Source of the DNA: an uncultured Oscillibacter sp.
Lineage (GTDB): Bacteria; Bacillota_A; Clostridia; Oscillospirales; Oscillospiraceae
NCBI GenBank assembly: GCA_951800675.1
Contig: CATOKC010000052.1
Span: forward strand, 1 to 20,656
DNA: 20,656 bases
Direction of reading: 5' to 3'
Both the position numbers and the translations under genes were made by a program. Under the pieces are notes generated by a model that did no database searches, was not told the origin of the DNA, and saw nothing but the letters and a program-made list of their open reading frames with translations. Below, piece after piece: positions 14,601 through 20,656 of this stretch; the first letter of the stretch is position 1, and each line of letters opens with the position of its first letter.

Positions 14601-16186
14601 CGCCCCACCATGACATCTACTCCATCGAGGACCTGGCCCAACTGATATATGATTTGAAAAACGCCAACCGGTTCGCCCGGATCAGTGTCAAACTGGTCAG
14701 CGAGGCGGGAGTAGGCACGATTGCCGCCGGCGTTGCCAAGGCCGGGGCGCAGGTGGTGCTGATCTCCGGCCACGACGGCGGTACCGGAGCGGCCCCCCGC
14801 AGCTCCATTCAGGGGGCGGGCCTGCCCTGGGAGCTGGGGGTGGCGGAGGCCCATCAGACCCTGATACAAAACGACCTCCGCCAGCAGGTGGTGATTGAAG
14901 CCGATGGCAAGCTGATGACAGGCCGGGACGTGGCAATTGCCTGTATGCTGGGGGCGGAGGAATTCGGTTTTGCCACTGCGCCCCTGGTGGCCATGGGCTG
15001 CTGCATGATGCGGGTGTGTAATCTGGACACCTGTCCCGCCGGTATTGCCACCCAGGACCCAGAGCTCCGGAAGCGGTTTTCCGGCAGGCCTGAGTACGTG
15101 GAGAACTTTATGTATTTTGTAGCGCGGGAGCTGCGGGAGTACATGGCCTCCCTGGGCGTACGGACCGTGGACGAGCTGGTGGGCCGGTGCGATTTGCTGC
15201 GGGTTCGGGAAAAACTGATAACTCGCCGGGCGGAGGCCCTGAATCTGGACGCACTGCTGCAAAATCCCTGTGGTGACCATGTGCCCCACTTCGACCCCGC
15301 CGCAGTCTACGACTTTCAGCTGGAGAGGACGGCGGATATGCGGGTGCTGATGGAAAAACTGGGAAAAAGTCTCAGGGACAGGAGGAGCGGGCGTCTGGAT
15401 ATCCGGATTTCCTCCACGGACCGGGCTTTCGGCACCCTGTTCGGTTCAGAGATCACCCGAACCTGCGAAAACGGCCTGCCGGAGGACAGCTATGTCATCA
15501 CCTGCCGCGGCGGCGGCGGGCAGTCCTTCGGGGCATTTATCCCCAGGGGGCTGACGCTGGACCTGGAGGGGGACTGCAACGACGGATTCGGCAAGGGCCT
15601 CTCCGGCGGCAAGCTGATTCTGCATCCACCGGCGGGGGGGACCAGGTTTAAGCCGGGGGAGAACATCATCGTGGGCAACGTGGCTCTCTATGGAGCCACC
15701 GGCGGCAAGGCCTTCATCAACGGTATGGCCGGAGAGCGCTTCTGCGTCCGCAACTCCGGTGCCTCCGCTGTGGTGGAGGGCGTGGGCGACCATGGCTGCG
15801 AGTACATGACCGGAGGCCGGGCAGTGATCCTGGGGCCCACCGGGAAGAACTTTGCGGCGGGCATGTCCGGCGGCGTGGCCTACGTGCTGGACGAACGGCA
15901 TGATTTGTATCTCCGTCTCAATAAGGAGCAGGTTCAGGCTGCGGAACTGACAGAGGCCCACGATATTGCGGAGCTTCGTGCCCTGATTGAGGAGCATGTA
16001 GCCGCCACCGGTTCCCCCAGAGGGAAGCAAATTCTGGCGGCGTTCCAGTCCTATATTCCCTGCTTCAAGAAGGTCATGCCCAGAGACTATGACCGGATGC
16101 TTCGGGCTATTGCCCAGCAGGAGGAAAAGGGCATGAGCCGGGAGCAGGCGGAGATCGAGGCGTTTTATGCCACCGCGAGAGGATAA
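11663..16186 (+). CDS. gltB: Glutamate synthase (GOGAT), large subunit
   Basis: A 1507-residue protein, the usual size for bacterial GltB. ATG 11663 is chosen because earlier in-frame starts lie before or in the leader terminator; GGAG lies 9 nt ahead. Cys17 in EHDACGIGAVVDIRG is the N-terminal nucleophile of the class II glutaminase after propeptide removal. The FMN-binding synthase barrel includes MSYGSISREAHECMAIAMNR, GGKSNSGEGGE and ISGHDGGTGAAPRSS. The 3Fe-4S cysteines are 1113, 1119 and 1124 (CCMMRVCNLDTCPAGIATQ), with the canonical spacing. The C-terminal GXGXG beta-helix domain starts near residue 1270 (YVITCRGGGGQSFGAFIPRG). It transfers glutamine amide nitrogen to 2-oxoglutarate, working with GltD 14 bp downstream. 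Confidence 0.97.
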   Translation: MSFVSPLYSSRFEHDACGIGAVVDIRGRKSHGTVDSALKIVEKLEHRAGKDAAGETGDGVGLLLQVPHRLMVKATGNLGIALGGERDYGVGVFFFPQDRVRRAQAQKMLEIIVDKEGLEFLGWRDVPVHPEVLGEKARSCMPHICHCFVKRPEDCARGLEFDRRLYVVRRVFEQSNVNTYIPSFSSRTIVYKGMFLVEQLRQFYADLTDPDCQSAIALVHSRFSTNTSPSWERAHPNRYILHNGEINTIRGNADRMLAREETVSSPVMDDDMDKILPVVDQNGSDSAMLDNTLEFLMMNGMELPRAVMLCIPEPWAKDKRMDREKRDFYHYYATMMEPWDGPAAIVFSDGDTVGAVLDRNGLRPCRWYLTDDQQLILSSEVGVLDVPPECIVKKSRLQPGRMLLADLREGRLVDDAELKSRYARRQPYGEWLDANLIHLRDLPIPNKRVETHTQELRDRLYKAFGYTYEEVKDAILPMARDGMEPTSAMGVDTPLAVLSERRQPLFNYFKQLFAQVTNPPIDAIREEIVTDTTVYVGPSGNLLEEKASNCTVLQIQNPILTSVDLMKIRHMDRPGFHVETVSLLYYKGSPLANALDRLVVNVDRAYKKGANIIILSDRGVDENHVAIPSLLAVSTLEQHLVRTKKRTAVSMVLESAEPRDVHHFATLLGYGAQAINPYLAQECVEELVERGLLDKESSVAVRDYNEAILHGIVKIASKMGISTIQSYQSAQIFECVGINRATVDRYFTNTVSRVEGVGLEEIGEGVEWNHSQAFDPLGLGFDSTLDSAGIHKLRSGPDKEDHMYNPRTILLLQKAAREGSYEIFKEYSALVDFADKPHTLRGLLDFRVSEDGGIPLEEVEPVESIVRRFKTGAMSYGSISREAHECMAIAMNRIGGKSNSGEGGEARERLSSDRRSAIKQVASGRFGVTSEYLVSADEIQIKMAQGAKPGEGGHLPGKKVYPWIARTRCSTPGVTLISPPPHHDIYSIEDLAQLIYDLKNANRFARISVKLVSEAGVGTIAAGVAKAGAQVVLISGHDGGTGAAPRSSIQGAGLPWELGVAEAHQTLIQNDLRQQVVIEADGKLMTGRDVAIACMLGAEEFGFATAPLVAMGCCMMRVCNLDTCPAGIATQDPELRKRFSGRPEYVENFMYFVARELREYMASLGVRTVDELVGRCDLLRVREKLITRRAEALNLDALLQNPCGDHVPHFDPAAVYDFQLERTADMRVLMEKLGKSLRDRRSGRLDIRISSTDRAFGTLFGSEITRTCENGLPEDSYVITCRGGGGQSFGAFIPRGLTLDLEGDCNDGFGKGLSGGKLILHPPAGGTRFKPGENIIVGNVALYGATGGKAFINGMAGERFCVRNSGASAVVEGVGDHGCEYMTGGRAVILGPTGKNFAAGMSGGVAYVLDERHDLYLRLNKEQVQAAELTEAHDIAELRALIEEHVAATGSPRGKQILAAFQSYIPCFKKVMPRDYDRMLRAIAQQEEKGMSREQAEIEAFYATARG

Positions 16187-16200
16187 GGAGGGGTGACGAT

Positions 16201-17595
16201 ATGGGAAAGATCACTGGATTTTTGGAATATGACCGGCGGGAGCTGGCGGACCGCCCGCCGCTGGAGCGGGTCCGGGACTGGGAGCCCTTCCGCATCCCCC
16301 TGACGGCGGATGCCCGCCGGGAACAGGGAGGGCGGTGTATGAACTGCGGCGTCCCATTCTGCCAATCCGGCATTCGGTGGGAGGGGCGGGACTTTGGCTG
16401 TCCCCTGCATAATTTGATTCCCGAGTGGAACGACATGATCCATGCGGGGAACCCCTCTCATGCCCTGAGCCGCCTGCTGAAAACCAATAATTTCCCGGAG
16501 TTCACCGGGCGGGTCTGCCCTGCGCCCTGCGAGGAGGCGTGCATCTGCGGAATGTACGGCGATGCCGTGACCATCCGGGACAACGAGCTGAGCGTCATAG
16601 AGGAGGCCTTTGCCGCCGGGGCGGTGCGGCGCCGCCGTCCGCCTCAGTGGTCGGGAAAGAAGGTGGCGGTGGTGGGTTCCGGCCCGGCGGGCCTGGCGGC
16701 GGCGGACCAGCTGAATCACCGGGGCCACTCTGTCACCGTTGTGGAGCGGGAGGAGCGGCCCGGAGGGCTTTTGACCTACGGCATTCCCAATATGAAGCTG
16801 CCCAAGGACATCGTAAAGCGCAGAATTAACCTGATGACGGACGAGGGGGTCAGCTTTGTCACCGGTGTGGATGCGGCGGACCCCCAGGTGGCCCAGAGGC
16901 TGCTGCGGGACTATGATGCGGTAATCCTCTGCTGCGGCGCGGAGCGGCCCCGCCCCCTTGGATTGGAGACAGAAGGAATCTCCGGCATCTGCTACGGCAC
17001 GGAGTTTTTGAAGGCCGCTGTGGAACAGCGGCAGTTTGGTAAAACGCCCGCCGTTCCCACAGCGGAGGGGCGGGACGTGATCATCATCGGTACCGGCGAC
17101 ACCGCCTCCGACTGCGTGGCCACGGCCCTGCGGCAGGGATGCCGGTCCATTGCACAGCTGGTGCGCCGTCCGGAGGCAGACTACCTGCAAAACGGTGTTC
17201 TGCCCCGGGACTGTGCCCATGAGGAGGCTGCTGCCCTGTTTGGAGAGGATCCCAGGCGGTTTGGCGTGCAAATTAAGGAGATCCGTGTGGAGAACGGCGC
17301 ACTGACCGCCGTGACCACCACGGAGGGAGACGCTCTGCCCTGCGGGCTCCTGATCGCCGCCACCGGCTTTGCCGGATGCGCGGGCGAAGTGTGCAAGGCC
17401 TTCGGCGTGGCCTGGGATGAGACGGTCCGGACTTCGGAGGGCGGCTTTGCCACCACCGTGGAGAAGGTCTTTGCCGCCGGGGATATGCGCCGGGGCCAGT
17501 CTCTTGTGGTATGGGCCATAGCGGAGGGGCGGAGTGCCGCCGCGGAGGTGGATGCGTACCTCAATGGCTGCACCAATCTTGTACGGGTGGTATAG
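16201..17595 (+). CDS. gltD: Glutamate synthase, small (NADPH-oxidising) subunit
   Basis: A 464-residue protein, start ATG 16201 after AAGGAGGGG, 14 bp after gltB and so in one operon. N-terminal cysteines for two 4Fe-4S clusters are C46, C49, C54, C67 and C106, C110, C114 ([26 protein letters not shown]). The FAD-binding [13 protein letters not shown] lies near 158, with the family motif [16 protein letters not shown]. The NADPH site GTGDTASDC lies near 296. A final FAD contact, [18 protein letters not shown], lies near the end. It takes electrons from NADPH and passes them through the clusters to the GltB FMN. No odd features. Confidence 0.96.
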   Translation: MGKITGFLEYDRRELADRPPLERVRDWEPFRIPLTADARREQGGRCMNCGVPFCQSGIRWEGRDFGCPLHNLIPEWNDMIHAGNPSHALSRLLKTNNFPEFTGRVCPAPCEEACICGMYGDAVTIRDNELSVIEEAFAAGAVRRRRPPQWSGKKVAVVGSGPAGLAAADQLNHRGHSVTVVEREERPGGLLTYGIPNMKLPKDIVKRRINLMTDEGVSFVTGVDAADPQVAQRLLRDYDAVILCCGAERPRPLGLETEGISGICYGTEFLKAAVEQRQFGKTPAVPTAEGRDVIIIGTGDTASDCVATALRQGCRSIAQLVRRPEADYLQNGVLPRDCAHEEAAALFGEDPRRFGVQIKEIRVENGALTAVTTTEGDALPCGLLIAATGFAGCAGEVCKAFGVAWDETVRTSEGGFATTVEKVFAAGDMRRGQSLVVWAIAEGRSAAAEVDAYLNGCTNLVRVV

Positions 17596-17701
17596 GTTCT
17601 GGAAAGAGAAATGCCCATCGTGGAAAGTTCATGAAAAATTTTTCGCGGCAGCGGAATTTTCCGGTGTTTCGGCCAAGATTTCTGAAACCCCTGAAAAATG
17701 A

Positions 17702-17730
17702 TTGACAGGGCCCCGGCGAGGGCGTATAAT
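17702..17730 (+). promoter_or_regulatory. glnN promoter
   Basis: TTGACA (17702-17707), 17-bp GC-rich spacer, TATAAT (17725-17730), full consensus. The start is expected near 17738, about 4 nt before the leader hairpin. Confidence 0.85.
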
Positions 17731-17741
17731 GCCCCCATAAA

Positions 17742-17791
17742 GGCAAAGGCGTCTTTAGGGAGTATTCCCGGAAGGCGCCTTTGCCCTTTTT
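17742..17791 (+). terminator. Leader terminator of glnN (probable antitermination site)
   Basis: GGCAAAGGCG (17742-17751) pairs perfectly with CGCCTTTGCC (17776-17785). The stem continues through TCTTT with GGAAG-type pairs and, after one mismatch, ends in GGG/CCC around the hexaloop AGTATT. A CTTTTT run follows. The hexaloop has A at position 1, as ANTAR target loops do, but A rather than G at position 4. The glnN start is about 30 nt further on. Confidence 0.83.
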
Positions 17792-17821
17792 ATGCGATGA
17801 TCGCGGAAAGGGTGAACGAAC

Positions 17822-19918
17822 ATGGCAGCACTGCCAGAGTATTTCGGAAGTTTGGTATTTGATGATCGGGTGATGAAAGCGAATCTGTCCGCCGAAGTGT
17901 ACCAGTCTCTTCGCAGGACCATTGATGAGGACGCGAGGCTGGATATTGGCGTGGCCAACGCGGTGGCCTCCGCTATGCGGGATTGGGCGGTGGCCCATGG
18001 GGCAACCCACTTTACCCACTGGTTTCAGCCCCTTACCGGTGTTACCGCCGAGAAGCACGACAGTTTTATCTCACCCGCTCCGGACGGCGGCGTCATCATG
18101 GAGTTCTCCGGCAAAGAGTTGATCCGAGGAGAGCCGGATGCCTCCTCTTTCCCATCCGGCGGACTGCGGGCCACCTTTGAGGCACGGGGCTACACCGCGT
18201 GGGACCCCACCTCCTACGCGTTTATCAAGGACCGGACATTGTGCATTCCCACCGCCTTCTGCGGCTACAATGGTGAGGCGCTGGACAAGAAGACGCCTCT
18301 GCTGCGCTCCATGGAGGCGCTGAACCGACAGGCGCTGCGCATTCTGCGCCTGTTTGGAAACACGGAGGTAAAGCGGGTAAGCACCGCTGCGGGCCCGGAA
18401 CAGGAGTATTTCCTGGTGGACGCCAAGCTGTGGGAGCAGCGCCGGGACCTGCGCTTCACCGGACGCACGCTTTTCGGCGCCCGGCCTCCCAAGGGACAGG
18501 AGATGGATGATCACTACTTTGGCACGATCAAGCCCCGGGTGGCCGCCTACATGGAGGATCTGAATCAGGAGCTTTGGAAGCTGGGCATCCTGGCCAAGAC
18601 CCAGCACAACGAGGTGGCTCCGGCTCAGCATGAACTGGCCCTCATCTACTCCACCACGAATGTTTCCACAGACCACAACCAGCTGACTATGGAGATCATG
18701 CAGAAAGTAGCCGCCCGCCACGGCCTGGTCTGTCTGCTCCACGAGAAACCCTTTGAGGGCGTGAACGGCTCCGGCAAGCACAACAACTGGTCGTTGTCCA
18801 CTGACGCCGGCGTCAATCTCCTCTCTCCCGGAGAGACGCCCTATGAAAACGCCCAGTTCCTTCTGTTTTTGTGCGCCGTTATCCAGGCGGTGGATGACTT
18901 TCAGGACCTTCTGCGCATCTCAGTGGCTACCGCCGGAAATGACCACAGACTGGGAGCCAACGAGGCTCCGCCCGCCGTGGTGTCCATGTTCCTGGGCGAG
19001 GAGCTGACGGCCATTCTGGACGCAATCGAGCATGACGCGCCCTACACCGGCGTGAAGGCGGGGAAGGTGAAGCTGGGAGCGGACGTTCTGCCCCGGTTCC
19101 GCCGGGATACCACTGACCGCAACCGAACCTCGCCCTTTGCCTTTACGGGAAATAAGTTTGAATTCCGCATGGTGGGTTCCTCGGACTCCATCGCCTGTGC
19201 CAACATTATGCTCAATGCCGCCATGGCCGAGAGCCTGAAGCGCTTTGCCGATCAGCTGGAGGGAACAGGGGACTTTGAATCCGCCCTGCAGGGCCTGATC
19301 CGTGATACCATTCGTGACCACAAGCGGATTATCTTCAACGGCAACGGCTACGATGCCGCCTGGATCAAGGAGGCTGTCGAACAGAGGGGGCTGATGAACT
19401 ACCCCAGTACGCCGGACTGCGTTCCCCATCTGCTGGACCAGAAGAACGTGGATATGCTCACCTCCCACGGCGTGTATACCAAGGCGGAACTGGTTTCCCG
19501 CTGCGAGGTCACGCTGGACAACTACTGTAAGACCATTTTCATTGAGGCCAGGACCATGGCGGACATGGCCCGTACCGAGATCCTTCCCGCCATACAGGCA
19601 TTTGCTGCCGACACCGCAAGGGCAGCGGCCGGCAAAAAGGCGCTGAGTCCCAGCTGTGCCTGTGCGTATGAGATGGCGTTGGTAGAGAAGCTGTCCGGTC
19701 TCACAGATCAGATTGACACCGGGACAGCGGAGCTGGAGCGGCTGGTGGAGGAACTGGCAGGAGCTGGCGATATAAGGACGGAGTCCGAGCGCATCCGGGA
19801 CCGGGTGCTGCCGCAGATGGAACGGCTGCGCCGGGCTTGCGATGAGGCAGAGACCGTCACCGCAAAGAAGTACTGGCCATTTCCCAACTATGGCGACCTG
19901 CTGTTTAGTGTGAGATAA
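17822..19918 (+). CDS. glnN: Glutamine synthetase type III
   Basis: A 698-residue enzyme, within the normal GSIII length (about 700) and unlike the 440-residue GSI at 7649. The start ATG 17822 follows AAAGGGTGA. The family N-terminus is clear ([20 protein letters not shown]). Catalytic-core motifs are [50 protein letters not shown] and [20 protein letters not shown], covering glutamate, metal and ATP sites. It makes glutamine from glutamate and ammonia as a homododecamer in the GSIII family. It has its own promoter and leader hairpin matching those of glnA and amt, so both GS types appear to be co-regulated. A stem at 20016-20057 may stop the transcript. Confidence 0.96.
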   Translation: MAALPEYFGSLVFDDRVMKANLSAEVYQSLRRTIDEDARLDIGVANAVASAMRDWAVAHGATHFTHWFQPLTGVTAEKHDSFISPAPDGGVIMEFSGKELIRGEPDASSFPSGGLRATFEARGYTAWDPTSYAFIKDRTLCIPTAFCGYNGEALDKKTPLLRSMEALNRQALRILRLFGNTEVKRVSTAAGPEQEYFLVDAKLWEQRRDLRFTGRTLFGARPPKGQEMDDHYFGTIKPRVAAYMEDLNQELWKLGILAKTQHNEVAPAQHELALIYSTTNVSTDHNQLTMEIMQKVAARHGLVCLLHEKPFEGVNGSGKHNNWSLSTDAGVNLLSPGETPYENAQFLLFLCAVIQAVDDFQDLLRISVATAGNDHRLGANEAPPAVVSMFLGEELTAILDAIEHDAPYTGVKAGKVKLGADVLPRFRRDTTDRNRTSPFAFTGNKFEFRMVGSSDSIACANIMLNAAMAESLKRFADQLEGTGDFESALQGLIRDTIRDHKRIIFNGNGYDAAWIKEAVEQRGLMNYPSTPDCVPHLLDQKNVDMLTSHGVYTKAELVSRCEVTLDNYCKTIFIEARTMADMARTEILPAIQAFAADTARAAAGKKALSPSCACAYEMALVEKLSGLTDQIDTGTAELERLVEELAGAGDIRTESERIRDRVLPQMERLRRACDEAETVTAKKYWPFPNYGDLLFSVR

Positions 19919-20015
19919 CAGGGGGAACAGGGCCGGGCGGCAATATCCTCTGAAGAGCAGGAAGCTGTTTGGGATATGGGGAACAGCAGTTTCCAAATAA
20001 CTAAAAAAACTGCAA

Positions 20016-20057
20016 AAAGCTGCGGAGTTCTGTCGACTGACAGGACTCCGCAGCTTT
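20016..20057. terminator. Convergent bidirectional terminator after glnN
   Basis: A 19-bp stem AAAGCTGCGGAGTTCTGTC (20016-20034) with 20039-20057, one G-U pair, loop GACT. On the minus strand it is followed by a T-rich run, the better direction; on the plus strand only TTTACA follows. It lies between glnN and the convergent gene at 20113-20412. Confidence 0.8.
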
Positions 20058-20112
20058 ACATGGAACACAAAAATAACAGCCGTCATTTTCTTGAAAACGT
20101 GGCCAATGATGT

Positions 20113-20412
20113 TCATATAGCACAGTCCCTCCGCCGATTTCTTTTATGCTCCAAACGCAGTTTGGTCTGGGCCGTGCCGAAGGCGGACATGTCTCCGGCA
20201 GCGCCCTGGCCCGGGGAGATGTGGAAGTAGTCGGCGTACATAATTTGGTGGGGCGAGGTGATGATGAGCACCTCCGGTTCCCAGGCCGCCGCCTGCTTTG
20301 CGGCGGTCTGGTAAGCATCGATGGTAGACTGGACTTCCTGCTCCCGCCCACGTCCTACTGTGGGAATGATCAGCGGCGGGTGAGGGACGATCACTGCGCC
20401 AAGAATAGACAT
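20113..20412 (-). pseudogene. Truncated AmmeMemoRadiSam (LigB-like/AMMECR1) gene
   Basis: A 99-residue minus-strand frame from ATG 20412, with GAGGAGG ahead. Residues 1-75 match the start of the LigB-like domain of AmmeMemoRadiSam proteins: MSILGAVIVPHPPLIIPTVG, ITSPHQIMYADYFHISPGQG and AAGDMSAFG. Family members run on for hundreds of residues. Here similarity ends after about residue 76 and the frame finishes in an unrelated basic tail (LEHKRNRRRDCAI). A deletion or insertion probably removed the rest, and the terminator stem lies just beyond. The start signals are intact, so a short peptide may still be made. Alternatively a short paralog is genuine, but loss of most of the domain makes function doubtful. 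Confidence 0.6.
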
Positions 20413-20468
20413 ATCGCTTCCTCCTCGTTAAATATTCTGCACCAGCGTCTCCAAAGATAGGGCTGCGC

Positions 20469-20656
20469 TCACTGACGGTTCAGTTCCTCACGCAGCCGTT
20501 CCGCAATAGCGGCCTTCTCGTCCTCTGTTTTTGCTCGGTTATACTCTGACAGCGCCTCGTCCCGGAGCCGCTCGGACTCCATCTCCCATGTCAAAAAGTC
20601 CGGCTTGGTCATGGTGCCCTTTTTTGTGCGGGCAAAGTATTTTTTATATGCCCGCT
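20469..20656 (-). CDS. 3' end of an unidentified gene, partial at right edge
   Basis: A minus-strand frame enters from the right edge and ends at TGA 20469-20471. The visible 62 residues, including RAYKKYFARTKKGTMTKPDF and LTWEMESERLRDEALSEYNR, are strongly charged and helical and end EKAAIAERLREELNRQ. The pattern of basic/aromatic residues followed by a charged helix recalls the C-terminal tails of phage or plasmid replication-type proteins in Clostridia, but that is only a resemblance. An internal ATG (20612) lacks a ribosome site, so I read this as the end of a longer gene. It is 57 bp upstream of the truncated gene and could share its transcript. Confidence 0.55.
   Translation of the reverse strand, partial: RAYKKYFARTKKGTMTKPDFLTWEMESERLRDEALSEYNRAKTEDEKAAIAERLREELNRQ

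Noticed and set aside
17596..17701. Terminator after gltD (GGTGTTTC with GAAACCCC)
   Set aside because: One mismatch, a 13-nt loop and no T-run; too weak to call.
7535..17785. Classical ANTAR target: two hairpins each with an A-x-x-G-x-x hexaloop
   Set aside because: Searched in all four leaders. Only glnN has a hexaloop with A1 (AGTATT), with A instead of G at position 4, and there is no room for a first hairpin between start site and terminator.
1..20656. CRISPR array, insertion sequence or rRNA gene
   Set aside because: No regular repeat-spacer pattern, no transposase frame with terminal inverted repeats, and no rRNA sequence seen.

Overview
The window reads as chromosome from a GC-rich member of the Clostridia, most likely a gut Oscillospiraceae relative (Flavonifractor/Lawsonibacter/Intestinimonas type). 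This is inferred from Gram-positive Shine-Dalgarno sites, vegetative promoters of the TTGACA/TATAAT type, GSI-alpha plus GSIII glutamine synthetases, an ANTAR regulator beside glnA, and Firmicute-type prophage genes. It has three parts.

(1) Positions 1-6750 are an integrated phage-like element. A divergent lysogeny switch (XRE repressor leftwards, Cro-like protein rightwards) is followed by an excisionase-like protein, a replication organizer that may carry the origin inside its gene, a DnaB-type helicase, and a run of tightly spaced small genes. A promoter-hairpin-terminator unit at about 4399-4525 looks like a small structured RNA or an attenuator. Only two virion genes follow it, a scaffold and a major capsid protein, then three small genes. 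No terminase, portal, protease, tail, holin or lysin gene is visible. The element is therefore either a decayed prophage or a capsid-encoding phage satellite. The integrase, if there is one, lies left of the window.

(2) Positions 6650-7516 are a junction. There is a terminator, short direct repeats, a 45-nt 3' fragment of a tRNA-Met(CAT) gene on the minus strand that is probably an attachment core, and about 700 bp without a convincing gene.

(3) Positions 7517-20060 are a nitrogen-assimilation cluster: glnA (GSI-alpha) with an ANTAR regulator, amt with a fused PII domain, gltB-gltD (glutamate synthase), and glnN (GSIII). Each of the four transcription units has a strong promoter whose transcript runs within about 4-10 nt into a long intrinsic-terminator hairpin placed before the gene. 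Three of the four hairpins share the same arm core (GCAAAGGCG) and the fourth is a close variant. The likely logic is transcription antitermination of ammonium uptake, both glutamine synthetases and GOGAT by the ANTAR protein encoded behind glnA. That protein lacks the receiver aspartate, and the leaders lack room for the textbook two-hairpin ANTAR target, so the mechanism may be non-canonical.

At the right edge, on the minus strand, are a truncated AmmeMemoRadiSam/LigB-like gene and the 3' end of an unidentified gene.
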